Assembly (NCBI GenBank): GCA_026315105.1
Contig: CM048744.1
Span: 351,665,168-351,729,167 of the forward strand
Direction: 5' to 3'
Length of the DNA stretch: 64,000 nt
Source of the DNA: Locusta migratoria
Lineage: Eukaryota; Arthropoda; Insecta; Orthoptera; Acrididae
Part shown: positions 53,634 through 63,623 of the stretch, one piece after another
Position numbering within the stretch: the first letter of the stretch is position 1
How the letters are laid out: every line of letters starts with the position of its first letter
Program-made: the position numbers and the translations under genes
Notes under the pieces: model-generated
Seen by the model: the letters and a program-made list of their open reading frames with translations, nothing else
Told to the model about the DNA's origin: nothing
Databases searched by the model: none

Positions 53634-54045
53634 CTACGATGGAGACGGTCGTAGAGGTGCCGAATGCAGCCTCGTGGATTGGCCTGCCATGTAGTTTCCT
53701 CCTGGTGCCTCAGGTGGGTCAGATTCCGTGTTGGTCATGCAGACCGCGCCAAGATCACGTTTCATCCGGCCCCAGACACGTTCAATGGGGAACAGATCTG
53801 GGGATCGTGTTGGCCAGTATAGTTGACGTGCACCTTGGATAGCACGTTGAGTGGCACGGGATAGATGTGGACGTGCAATGTCCAGTTGGAAAAGCATATC
53901 GCCTTGCGTGTGTATGAACAGTAGCAAGACGGGTTGAATGATGCTTTTTATGTGCTGTGCACTGTTCAATTTTCTCTAGACGATCACCAGAGGAGAACGG
54001 CCAGGGTAGAGTATGACTATCCAAACCACGCAGCACGATCATATG
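53634..54045 (-). pseudogene. Tc1-like transposase C-terminal fragment (left copy)
   Basis: The minus strand encodes IQPVLLLFIHTQGDMLFQLD, then ARPHLSRATQRAIQ and WPTRSPDLFPIERVWGRMKR. The first motif holds the second catalytic Asp (QLDIARPH; QDNARPH in active Tc1 types), and SPDLFPIERVW holds the third catalytic Glu of the DDE triad. The N-terminal HTH and first Asp are absent. The untranslated 3' part continues to the terminus at 53,430. Confidence 0.85.
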
Positions 54046-54097
54046 TGCCGTTAGAGTGTCTTTAGCTCACGCCCCAACAACGTTCGCCCACCTCTAG

Positions 54098-54428
54098 GTG
54101 TGTTACGGTAGGCGCTTATGGAAGGACGAATGGAGAGGTGTCGTCTTTAGTGATAAGAGTATCTTCTGCCTCGGTGCCAATGATGGTCATACGCGTGGGT
54201 GCCGTCATTCAGGGGAGCACGAAAATCTAGAGTGTATACCACAGAGGCACAAGGGGCCGACACCCGGCAAAATGGTGTGGGGAGCCATATCCTACACTGG
54301 CCGTTCTTCACTGGTGATCGTTCAGGGAACATTTAACAGCGTAAGGTACACTGAAACCATCGTACGACCCGTGTTGCTACCATTTAGGCGCCAACAAGGC
54401 GATAAGCTTTTCCAACAGAACAATGTAC
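54098..54428 (+). pseudogene. Tc1-like transposase middle fragment (right copy)
   Basis: The plus strand reads WRGVVFSDKSIFCLGANDGH (first catalytic Asp in FSDxS), KMVWGAISYTGRSSLVIV, then LFQQNNVQ, where the second catalytic Asp is Asn. The frame is cut off by the nested block and resumes at about 55,590 with FPPIEHVCGWMKRHLGAIFT (third catalytic Glu). It corresponds to the same protein family as the left copy, in the opposite orientation. Confidence 0.85.
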
Positions 54429-54524
54429 AATAATGATAAATCTGAAGCATAGAATTAAAATTTGTGATGCGGTCGGGAATCGAACCCGGCCCTCCATGCT
54501 TACTAGGCAGATGTCTTAACCGTC

Positions 54525-55143
54525 CCCCCGCTTTCTTCTTCCTTTATTAGGGTCAAAGTGACGGTAGCACTTTAGTTTCCCTTCCTTAAAAAAAAACCCT
54601 CAACCACTTCAGGCGTTGGCGCCTAACTAAAACTACCCCTGGAAACTAACTATATAAGGGAACAGAAAGAGAGAAAAGGAAGGGGAATGTGTAGGAGACA
54701 AAGCAAATAAATTCTCTTTATTCACATTACTATGATTTTATTTCATTATTCTTATTTATTTATTTTTATTTAATAGATTTTGATGTTCGTTGTATAGTTC
54801 AGATCATCTCGGTTCCCTGCGGCTAGTAAGTTCAGTCACGGCTTCTTGTAGAATGTGCATTCCGTTGAACAGTTCAAGGAGGGACAGCAGTTCAAACATT
54901 TAAAATTCTTCTCTATTGACTGAACACATTCCAGCTGCGGGGAGGGTCGTTGAAAGTACTCCCAAGGAAGTTTGAAAAGTATTGTCTGTATTTAGGATGT
55001 CGTACAACTCTGTAATGGCGATCCGTGAGATAAGTCCAAAAATCAAGTTAATTTTCCATGCCCGAGGGGGGATTCGAACCCCCGACCGTAGTGCCGTGCA
55101 GACTGTGACTGGCGCGCCTCAGTCCCCTCGCCACCGCGGCCGG
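54525..55143. mobile_element. Inner insertion in SINE E, ending in SINE A
   Basis: A pyrimidine-rich start (CCCCCCGCTTTCTTCTTCC), a unique middle with ACTATATAAGGGAACAG, and a truncated SINE A at the right. TAACCGT / TACCGT flank it, a possible short duplication. The class of the unique part is unknown. Confidence 0.4.
55058..55143 (-). mobile_element. SINE family A, 3'-truncated
   Basis: The minus-strand head CCGGCCGCGGTGGCGAGGGG and B box are present, but the tail after CGGGCATGG is missing. Innermost of the nested layers. Confidence 0.85.
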
Positions 55144-55218
55144 CTACCGTTAGGCCACCATACCACCAACAATTAAGGCGCCTCGGAATAGTCTAAGTTC
55201 GATTTCCTTCGACGTCTC

Positions 55219-55428
55219 AAACTTTAATTCAACTTCTGTGTTCCAAAGATAATTGCCACTACTGCCAAGGCTCTCCATGCAATATTTGTATTAAATTGAT
55301 ATTTATATCACCTTAACAGGATTGTTCCAATATGTCCATTGCCGAGGTGCTATTCCGCTGCATGGAGAGCCTTGGCAGTAGTGGCAATTATCTATGGAAC
55401 ACAGAAGCTGAATTAAAGTTTATGACGT
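55219..55428. repeat. Long hairpin: two ~70-bp inverted arms
   Basis: 55,219-55,288 (ACTTTAATTCAACTTCTGTG through GCCACTACTGCCAAGGCTCT) is repeated inverted at 55,359-55,428 with about 70 bp between. The arms are over 90% identical, so the pair is recent. Confidence 0.85.
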
Positions 55429-55969
55429 GGGTTCGGTTCCCGGCCGCATCACAAATTTTAATTCTATGCTTCAGATTTATCATTATTGTCTTTGACTTTT
55501 CGGAGACGAAAATCCGTGTCAGGGATTGTCAAAGCTCTCAACGTGCTCTTAAGGTTTACGTCGCCTATCCCCGCCAGCACGATCTCTAGATTTTTCCCCC
55601 ATTGAGCATGTTTGCGGCTGGATGAAACGTCACCTTGGTGCGATCTTCACCGTCGACACGAAATTTGGCCCAGCTGAGGCACCAGGTGGAAATTTCACTG
55701 CAGGCCATCCCGCAAGACTACATTCGGCACCTCTACCGTCGTCTCCATGGGAGAATTGCAGCTTGGATGGCTCCAAAGGAGGGTAAGGAGGGTGCACACG
55801 TTACTAGCGAGCGTCGACTTTTTGCACTTTGTGGTGACTGTAGTCTCGTACGTATGGCTCTGTCTGTATGATCGTGTGTTATGTACATTCCTAATAATGT
55901 GTCCATACAATTTCCCTCTGCTGGTTCGAAGAATTCATGGTGTTATTTTGTCATTTTCCAGGAGTGTAT

Positions 55970-56500
55970 TTTACAAATTCTGTTAATCAGAGACACTCTT
56001 TGAGAGCTTGACATTTTCTTTACTCCGTAAACGGAGTGCTACTACGTACGTGTTCTGAGGTGGAAGGCGAAAGACTGATGGCAGCAGTTAGAGACGGAAA
56101 GGAAGAATGTGGACGGAAATAGCGGTCCGCTGCACTGTCTGGCTGGGGGGAGTGACAGATCGCAGGAAATAGACGCGGAGGAAGGACCGCCACCGCCACC
56201 GCCAGCCAGCGAGACTGCGCCTGCGCCGACGCTGCACTGGGGGCGGCCGGCAGGCGGGCGGGCGCTATTCCTGGAGACGCGACGGTACAGTGGGAGGCGC
56301 TCTGCTCTGTCTGACACCAACACTGCACTCAGCCGGCGAACGTCTGCTCAGCGCGGCCGAGCAGTACACGCTAGCGTCTGTATACACCGCTCAGGACAGT
56401 TAGGGGATCAGCTGAGATGTCATCTACATCTATAAATGTGAATGTCTGTTCGATGTACGCTTATCACGTCTGAACCACAAGACATAAAGAGCTAAACATT
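55970..56500. other. GC- and CpG-rich stretch
   Basis: 56,110-56,400 is strikingly GC-rich with many CpGs (CGGCCGGCAGGCGGGCGGGC). It could be a CpG-island promoter or an LTR. There is no downstream gene that I can recognise. From 56,420 it passes into the repeat that also flanks the LINE at 57.15-57.36 kb. Confidence 0.4.
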
Positions 56501-57362
56501 TGTACAGTACTTACTTTCCGTGTCCGGAACTAGACTTCTAACTTCCAAAAATTAGCAGCCAATATGGCTTTGTCGTTAGCCTCCCATATGTCTTCCATTG
56601 TACAGGACTTTTCTAAATGTGGACAGATAAGCAGGTGTTGAGGATCCTGTACAGCACTACAAAGACACAGAGTGTTCTCATTATCTTTTACGAAGCCCCA
56701 TCGCTGCACGTTTGTCTTGCACTTTGGCACTTCTACCCTCATACGGTTCAGGGTTCTCCAGATTGTGTATGGCAGGTCTCCACCAGGTGCCAGTTCTTCT
56801 TTTGCTGGTTTATGGGGGCTTCTCAAATCCATTTCCCACCTTGCAATACGGTTCTCTGCGGCCGACCCTTCCAGTGCTCGGATACGTGACAGGATCCGTT
56901 AGTTACTTTCCTGATGATGTTGTTTCTCGCTGAGACTTTCTCCCTTATGGCATTGCAATGATGTTTATAGGTCAGTGTGCGGTCCAGTATGACACCGAGA
57001 TATTTGGGCGTCGGACAATGCGCGAGTCGTTCACCTCTCCATGTAACATTCAATTCCCTATTTGCCTCCGCGTTCTTTAAATGGAAAGCACAGACCTGAG
57101 TCTTGGAAGGGTTCGGCCGTAGGTGGTGTGCCTCATAATACTGTACAGTTACTAATGTTTATCCGGAGAAGGCTTTAGGCACGGTTTCATGGTGATCGGA
57201 TAGCTATTTATCTATGTATACATTAATGTGAACGTCTGCTCGGTGTACGCTTATCACGTCCGAACGACAAGACGCACAGACTTAAATATTTGTACTAATT
57301 TATACCTGAGGAAGGTTTTAGGCACGGTTTTATAACGACCTGATAGATATTTAGTAATTTGA
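56420..57362 (+). repeat. Dispersed repeat R2, interrupted by a LINE
   Basis: AATGTGAATGTCTGTTCGAT, GTACGCTTATCACGTCTGAAC at 56,437-56,475 recurs at 57,228-57,266 (AATGTGAACGTCTGCTCGGT). GGTTTTAGGCACGGTTT occurs at about 57,170 and 57,311. The units form a direct repeat of about 145 bp once the LINE is removed. Confidence 0.6.
56512..57141 (-). mobile_element. Jockey-group LINE, 3' fragment
   Basis: The minus strand encodes LAHCPTPKYLGVILDRTLTY (57,053-56,823), then VEVPKCKTNVQRWGFVKDNE and CLCSAVQDPQHLLICPHLEK (56,832-56,530). These are the RT C-terminal region and the Cys/His motif of a Jockey-group LINE. The flanks TGTACAGTACTTA (56,501) and TGTACAGTTACTA (57,142) are a probable target duplication. 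Confidence 0.78.
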
Positions 57363-57470
57363 AGAATATAACGCGAAATAAATATATAACGGGATATATA
57401 TATAACGGGAAAAATAGATACAGCCTACAGGAAAACAAAAGAAACATTACGAGATAAGAAAAACAGCTCT

Positions 57471-57923
57471 ATGAATATCAAGAATACTGATGGAAAACCA
57501 GTTCTCAGCAAAGAAGGGAAAGCTGAAAGGTGGAAAGAGTATATAGAGGGGCTCTACAAAGGAAATAAACTTCGAGACAATATTGTAGGAAGGGAAGAGA
57601 ATGTAGATGAAGATGAAATAGGAGATACTGTACTGAGAGAAGAATTTGACAGAGCCCTGAAAGACCTAAGTCGAAACAAGGCCCCTGGAGTAGATGATAT
57701 TCCCTCAGAGCTACTGAAGTCTCTGGGAGAACCAGGCATGACAAAATTGTTTCAACTGGTGTGTAAGATGTATAAGACAGGTGAAGTACCCTCAGACTTT
57801 AAGAAAAATGTTATAATCCCCATTCCAAAGAAAGCAGGTGCAGACAGATGTGAAAACTACAGAACTATCAGTTTAATAAGGCATGGTTGCAAAATATATA
57901 CAGAAGGATGGAAAAGCTGGTAG
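57471..57923 (+). pseudogene. RTE RT N-terminal part (copy E)
   Basis: Frame with KAPGVDDIPSELLKSLGEPG, KKNVIIPIPKKAGADRCENY and RTISLIRHGCKIYTEG. It is the fingers region of the family RT. A short deletion after HGCKI (the ILTRI segment of copies C and D is missing) shifts the frame into the next piece, which starts at 57,887. Confidence 0.9.
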
Positions 57924-58948
57924 AAGCCGACCTCGGGGAAGATCAGTTTGGGTTCAGGAGAAATGTAGGAACACGGGAGGCAATACTCATTTTACGGCTT
58001 ATCCTAGAAGATAGATTAAGGAAAGGCAAACCTACATTTCTAGCTTTTGTAGATTTGGAGAAGGCTTTTGACAATGTTGATTGGAATAAACTCTTTCGAG
58101 TTCTGAAGCAAGCAGGAGTAAAACATAGGGAGCGTAAGGTTATTTACAATTTGTACAAAAACCAGACAGCGGTTGTCAGAGTTGAAGGGCATGAAAGGGA
58201 TGCAGTGGTTGGAAAGGGAGTAAGACAGGGTTGTAGCCTATCTCCAATGTTATTCAATTTGTACATTGAGCAAGCTATAAAGGAAAGCAAGGAGAAATTT
58301 GGTGAAGGAATTAAGGGGGAAGAATTAAAAACATTGCGTGTTGCCGACGACATAGTAATTCTGTCAGATACAGCAAAGGACCTGGAAGAGCAATTGAACG
58401 GAATAGACAGCATGATGAAAGGTGCATATAAGATGAACATTAACAATAGCAAAACTAGGGTAATGGAGTGCAGTGTAAGAAAATCAGGTGATGCTGAAGG
58501 AATTAGATTAGGTAACGAAGCAATAAAGGAGGTAGATGAGTTTTGTTACTTGGGCAGTAAAATAACAAATGATGGTCGCAGTACAGAGGATATAAAATGC
58601 AGAATGGCAATGGGTAGAAAAGCATTCTTCAAAAAGAGAAATTTGTTAACATCGAATATTGATTTAAGCCTTAGGAAGTCCTTTCTGAAGGCATTTGTAT
58701 GTTGTGTTGCCTTATATGGGAGTGAAACATGGACGATAAACAGTGCGGACAGGAAGAGGATTGAGGCTTTTGAAACGTGGTGCTGCAGAAGAATTCTGAA
58801 GATTTGGTGGGTGGATCGCGTAATTAATGAGGAGGTACTGAACAGAATTGGGGAGGAAAGGAATTTCTGGCATACCTTGAGTAAAAGGCGGGATGGATTG
58901 GTAGGGCACATTCTTAGACACCAAGGAATTGTGAATTTAGCGTTTTGA
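57887..58948 (+). pseudogene. RTE RT palm and C-terminal part (copy E)
   Basis: A 353-residue frame with QFGFRRNVGT, FVDLEKAFDNVDWNKLF (first catalytic Asp), GKGVRQGCSLSPMLFNLY, LRVADDIVILSD (catalytic pair kept, preceding Phe changed to Val), and YGSETWTINSADRKRIEAFE. The frame stops at GIVNLAF, where copies C and D read GIVNLALEGSVWGKN, because of a 1-nt change. The remaining C-terminus is in another frame to about 59,160. Catalytic residues survive but the protein is split. Confidence 0.92.
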
Positions 58949-59077
58949 GGGAAGTGTGTGGGGTAAAAACCGCAGAGGAAGACCAAGAGATGGATACAGT
59001 AAGCAGATTCAGACAGAGCTAGGTTGCCGTTCTTATGTGGAGATGAAGAGGCTTGCTCAGGATAGGGTATTGTGGAG

Positions 59078-59130
59078 TTGTTGTTGTAGGTTTTTGAGGG
59101 GACTAAACAACTAGGTCATCAGTCCCCTTG
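59078..59130. repeat. 53-bp insertion with 8-bp duplication
   Basis: TTGTGGAG at 59070-59077 and 59131-59138 brackets TTGTTGTTGTAGG...GGTCATCAGTCCCCTTG. The CATCAGTCCCC word is the complement of the SINE A/B tail, so this looks like a SINE tail only. GGGGACT and AGTCCCC form an inverted pair. Confidence 0.7.
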
Positions 59131-59179
59131 TTGTGGAGTACTGCATCAAACCAATCTCCGGACCGAAGGCTACAGGAAC

Positions 59180-60930
59180 AAGAAAACTGTTTTACGTTAT
59201 TACCAGCAAGTCTCTAAAGGTTCTTGATGTATTAACTCCAAAATTTTACACGATACTCTGATTAATATTCACACGGACTTATGCTATATTTTATTCTGTT
59301 AAAATCGACTGCGAGAAAAAAATGCTTTGCTGTGCTGTTAGAATGTGGAGTTTCGTTTTCTGTCACCAGTGGTTCTAAGTGTGATAGCAAGGAAGTTAGG
59401 GAACTATGCAATTCGCAACTTTCGCTATACTGAGTGTCTCCGTAAGAGGGGTCAAACACTAACAGGAAACAGAGGATGCTCTGCTGAACAATTTGAGGAG
59501 TTGTGGGAGTTGTGGGAGTAAACGTGTCTGTCGCTTTCTCTCGTATTACTGTCTTACAACTTATTTACAACTGACATACCTACAAGTTTTCGCGTTCTGT
59601 GCTCTTTATTTACATACATATTGCTGGGGCCGAGCGGTGTGTTCCCAGCTTTAGGGCAGGATGTACGTGGAACCTGGTGGAGCGCCAAGGGACGCTAGTG
59701 AAACAGAATTATAGCTGACACATTTTATTCCGTAACATACATAAGTTTGATGAAGGCGCTAGCTCGACAGGAGCTAGAGCAGTAGGTGGCGTCGCCTTAG
59801 AGCTGCACCCTTGGTGTTTCGTATGATGGTAGTGGCCACGCCGCGCCGCGATGCCGGTAAGCGATGCAGACGGTTATTGTGAAGTGCTCTATCCCTTCAC
59901 CAGGCTATGCAGCGGCCAGTGTATCCACGCAGGGACCCCTCTGAAGTCGGATGTCGTGCTGGTTCCCGACTCGGGACACCGGCTGGCCGGATTAGCACCA
60001 GAGTACTAACTCGACGACAGGAATAGTGGCCTTTAGTAACCAACCACTGAAGACTGCGCTGGCCTCAGGCAGCCACCATGGAGGTGTGAAGTCCTCAGCA
60101 CAGCGGATCACCATCTTCCCAGATGATGTTTAGTGTAAAGTATGGCCTCGACCAGCCTCCATCTCTTAGCTGCCTCTAGCAGCAACCCGTATGTACTGCT
60201 GTCTGTGACAAAGACTGAGCACAACGATTATGCTTGTGAATTGACGACTACCTTCTGGGCATCGTCGATTCAGAAGACGAAGTGACTGTTACTTCTAAAT
60301 GTGGGAATATTTATACATAAAATTGGCTGAAGCTATGACGTATCAAACGGTCTGAATGTGTTCCCTTTGAAAATGCAGTGTTCGCCCGATGTGTCTTTAC
60401 CGCTGACGCATCCACGGTCTTATTCACTTTTGTGACAGATTTACGTGTAGTTTTGAAATGTTTACTAGCTGCGTCTCTGTCTGACAGCCATTTCACTCAC
60501 ACACAGTTCGCTGACGGTAGGCTTTCCAACTTGCCGACGCAGCTGCTGCCGTCATCACGCAAGGCGGTTGAGCATTTTCTGCTACCGGCTGCTGAACTTA
60601 TTCCGTCTTGCTGAAGTGAGCAAACCAAGATCTTAACACATTTCCCTGTCACAATGTTTGCGGCGTAACAATATTGTTTATTTCCTGCAAGGAAAGAAGG
60701 AGGACGGATGGACGGACGTGATTACTAGGAAGTCATGATGCAGGTTTTGTTTACTTTACTTGGTCATCAGGTGGCTGTGTTGTAGCGTATTTACATTGTC
60801 CCATGACAGAACGTGCAATAAATGAAAGACAGACCCATTCACTACTGAGTTCTCTTCAGCGGTGGAGCGATGGAGCGGTACTGTCACAGTTTCGTAGACA
60901 CACTGACATGCACCTCGTCCTATTCCATGG
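59180..60930. other. 1.75-kb stretch with a GC-rich core
   Basis: 59,620-60,260 is GC-richer (GGCCACGCCGCGCCGCGATG) and might be an LTR or promoter fragment. No paired copy or ends were found. Short frames at 60,311-60,614 have no motif. Confidence 0.4.
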
Positions 60931-60934
60931 ACTG

Positions 60935-61120
60935 CCAGCTCACCCAACCTGAATCCTCCAGATTATTTCCTATGGGAATATATGTAGTCACTTGTGTATG
61001 TGACTGCAGTAGATACGAATATGGGATTAGACTTCTCCCCATTAAAGGTGACGTGCTACAGACGCAAAATTTAACCGACAGGAAGAAGATGCTGTGATAT
61101 GCAAATGACTAGCTTTTCAG
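60935..61120 (+). pseudogene. Mariner-type transposase C-terminal scrap
   Basis: The plus strand reads PWTASSPNLNPPDYFLWEYM followed, after a stop, by SLVYVTAVDTNMGL. It matches the SPDLNPxDFFLWG motif (third catalytic Asp region) and what follows in mariner/IS630-type transposases. The catalytic context is degraded (SPNLNPPDY). Nothing upstream is recognisable. Confidence 0.65.
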
Positions 61121-61217
61121 AGCATTCACACAACGTGCTGACATGAGGAAAGTTTCCTACCGATTTCTCATACACAAACAGCAGTTGACCGGCGTTGCCT
61201 GGTGAAACGTTGCTGTG

Positions 61218-61313
61218 ATGCCTCGTGTAAGGAGGAGAAATGCGTACCATCACGTTTCCGACTTTGATAAAGGTCGGATTGTAGCCTATCGCGATTGCGG
61301 TTTATCGTATCGC
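61218..61313 (+). pseudogene. Tc1-like transposase N-terminus
   Basis: ATG at 61218 opens a frame MPRVRRRNAYHHVSDFDKGR followed by IVAYRDCGLSYR. This is the first helix-turn-helix region of Tc1-type transposases (FDKGRIVAYRDCGLSYR resembles FERGRIVGLREAGLSYR). The frame is cut off by the SINE beginning at 61,314. Confidence 0.75.
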
Positions 61314-61433
61314 CAAAAAAATGTTCAAATGTTTGTATAGCTTATGGGACTTAACTACGGGTTCATCAGTCCCTAAACTTACAAACTACTTATGAACTAG
61401 CTAACACTAAGGAGGGCACAAATATCCTTGCCA
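61314..61433 (-). mobile_element. SINE family A, 5'-truncated
   Basis: Minus-strand tail (AAATGTTTGTATAGCTTATG, ACTACGGGTTCATCAGTCCC) up to CACAAATATCC. The head with the tRNA boxes is missing. It lies in the Tc1 N-terminus. Confidence 0.88.
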
Positions 61434-61600
61434 AAGTGAAAGACCACTGTGAGGGGTCCGGTACAGCACGACAGAGATGGCAATATCGACGTCACAGGGC
61501 GGTAAACACGGGACATCGACAGAAATAGACGCGCAGATTGTACACAACGCCTTCCGGACATTTGGCAAAATGTCACAAATAACTGGGGCGAATCTAATGA
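61434..61600. other. Probable continuation of the Tc1 remnant
   Basis: GC-balanced sequence immediately after the SINE. It is in the right place to continue the Tc1 gene, but I could not match a motif. Confidence 0.3.
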
Positions 61601-61878
<278 letters not shown>

Positions 61879-61964
61879 AGGCGATTATATTGAAGGTGTG
61901 TAACTATGACTACCCCTGTCTATAATGTCGTTTCAAACAAAAATAAAGGTTCTCATTACCTTTA

Positions 61965-62163
61965 AAAAAATTCAAATGTTTGTCAAGCTTATGGGACTTA
62001 ACTACGTGGTCATCAGTCCCTAAACTTACAAACTACTTACGAACTACTTACAAACTAGGACGGCACAAATATCCATGCCCGAGGGGGGATTCGAACCCCC
62101 GACCGCAGTGGCCGTGCTGACCGTGACTGGAGCGCCTCAGTCACCTCGGCCACCGCGGCCGGC
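61965..62163 (-). mobile_element. SINE family A
   Basis: Full-length minus-strand copy. The duplication CATTACCTTTA is at 61954-61964 and 62164-62174 (11 bp, identical). Confidence 0.96.
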
Positions 62164-62174
62164 CATTACCTTTA

Positions 62175-63330
62175 GCCAGTCCTTGTAGTTTCTTCCAAAA
62201 AATGGAAACCAAAGAGCTTGCAGTAGAAAATATTTGTCTCACCGTGTCAAAGATAAAGAATTTCTCTTCGTGTCACTGGATAAGATTTCCAGAAATGCGT
62301 TCCTTAACAGTGTATTTCGTACACACTCACACTTAAGATTGCTCAAAGTTTGTAACGACAGTTTCCGAGCATCCTTTATGATACAATTATATACAGGATG
62401 TCCCACATAGAATTTTCTCCCCAAAATTGTGTATAACATAAGTAGTTACCGGAAAACGACCTTCACGGGCATCAACGCTCTGCGAGGGGTTATGAAAGTA
62501 AGTACATTGAGATAGTCTAAGCGACACTCATGCGTTAGTCTCGGGAAGCGCTAGCTGCGCGCTTTGTTTATTTCAAACCTTAGCTTCGCTACGCCATGAC
62601 TCCCAAAAGTAATTCACATGTTCCGATGCAACCAATGCCATTATTATTGTGATGTTTCGTGCTATTGATTGCATAAGAAATAATAAGGAGGATACAGTTT
62701 GAAAATGTAAATTTTGCATTTAAAATAATATTTGTTTACGTTTTAGACTATTTCATAGCATATTGATTAAAGTGGAAAAATAATTTTACAGACATTTAGT
62801 CTGTGAATGGAGCACAACGTAGCAAGACGTGGAAGTGTTTGCACTAGCTGTTTCCTGAGAGAAAATCTTCCACATAACAGCATGAGAAAGATGCTAATTG
62901 GCTTAAGAGCTTTGAGACGTAAAGAGTTAGCGTCATTCTGAGGGCACGAGAAGAATTCAGTTCTCTGATTGGTCGAAAGGTTCAGACATGAGGAAGGACA
63001 GCTTCACAGCTCATTGGTCGTGTCTAGGTAGCGAGAGCCAACGGAATTCGTCCTATTAGGCGTGGCACTCCAAATTGTTCCAAAAATGAAAGACATTTAT
63101 GCTTTGATTCAGAAGCAGACCGATATAGAGCGCGTTCGAACATGAATGTTGGATGTGTATGAGGTGTTTTTGACAATTTTCAGACATACAGCGTTATTCT
63201 TTCTTCCTTAAAGTGTCGAATACTTTCAGAAGTAGTAGTACTCATAGAAATAAGACAAATCTCTGCAAAAGCATACGTTTCAAGATAAACACGTGTTTCT
63301 AATAAGAGCTACGCCACGTATGGTCGCTAC
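62175..63330. other. Stretch possibly belonging to a decayed mariner-type element
   Basis: ATACAGGATGTCCCACATAG at about 62,391 resembles a mariner-type terminus. No intact frame until the transposase scrap at 63,340. Otherwise nothing recognised. Confidence 0.35.
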
Positions 63331-63339
63331 TGTCTAAGT

Positions 63340-63600
63340 GTGCCACACATCCACCGTTTACAGCCAAGATTTTATTTGCCTAGAGACAGGCTCCACGACA
63401 AATGGTTTTGTGAATTTAATGTAAGGGCAGATGCAAATTCCCGAGAAATTCAGGAAAAAGGGCATCAACACCAATATTCAATCAAATTATGGAGAGGCGT
63501 ACTTGGCGATACATTAATATGGCCATATGTTCAACCAAAAAGGTTAAATGGGGCGCATTTCTGGCCTTTGTCATCAATGAATTCCCTACTTAGCTGCAGG
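63340..63600 (+). pseudogene. Mariner-type transposase fragment
   Basis: The plus-strand frame includes HQHQYSIKLWRGVLGDTLIW and PYVQPKRLNGAHFWPL. It resembles the segment between the first and second catalytic Asp of insect mariner/IS630-type transposases (SVNVWCGILGDxxIGPYxxxxxLxG). No catalytic residue falls in the visible piece. It is cut off by the Harbinger-like terminus at 63,624. Confidence 0.6.
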
Positions 63601-63623
63601 ATGCGCCGTGTCAGCAACGGTTA

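Larger units (their letters stand above)
54429..55539. mobile_element. Nested block: inverted SINE E arms and inner insertions
   Basis: ATGATAAATCTGAAGCATAG followed by AATTAAAATTTGTGATGCGG at 54,434-54,475 recurs inverted at 55,444-55,490. Each copy leads into a tRNA B-box segment (GGGTTCGATTCCCG-like). The left tRNA-like part is split: its A-box half (CTAACGGTTAAGAC on the complement) lies partly at 54,505-54,524 and partly at 55,144-55,165. The sequence between is an insertion, which itself contains a family A SINE. The whole block interrupts the Tc1 copy. Confidence 0.65.
53430..55966. mobile_element. Palindromic pair of Tc1-like elements
   Basis: The outer ends are inverted: CACTCCTGGAAAATGA at 53430 and TCATTTTCCAGGAGTG ending at 55966, each next to TA. 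The left half (53,430-about 54,045) is the 3' part of a Tc1-like element on the minus strand. The right half (about 54,052-54,428, then 55,540-55,966) is the 3' part of a similar element on the plus strand. The two 5' parts are missing where the halves meet. The right half is interrupted by a nested block. Confidence 0.82.
57412..59175 (+). mobile_element. RTE-clade LINE, copy E
   Basis: 5'-truncated at about 57,412 (TAGATACAGCCTACAGGAAA). Plus strand, with the RT frame broken into two long pieces. The 3' end is near 59,175 (AATCTCCGGACCGAAGGCTA). A 53-bp insertion sits at 59,078-59,130. It is older than copies C and D. Confidence 0.92.

Noticed and set aside
54460..54530. Genuine tRNA gene
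   Set aside because: The tRNA-like sequence is split by a 620-bp insertion and its B-box half is duplicated in inverse orientation.
56109..56435. 108-codon frame in the GC-rich stretch
   Set aside because: GC-rich sequence leaves several overlapping frames open on both strands; no motif supports any of them.
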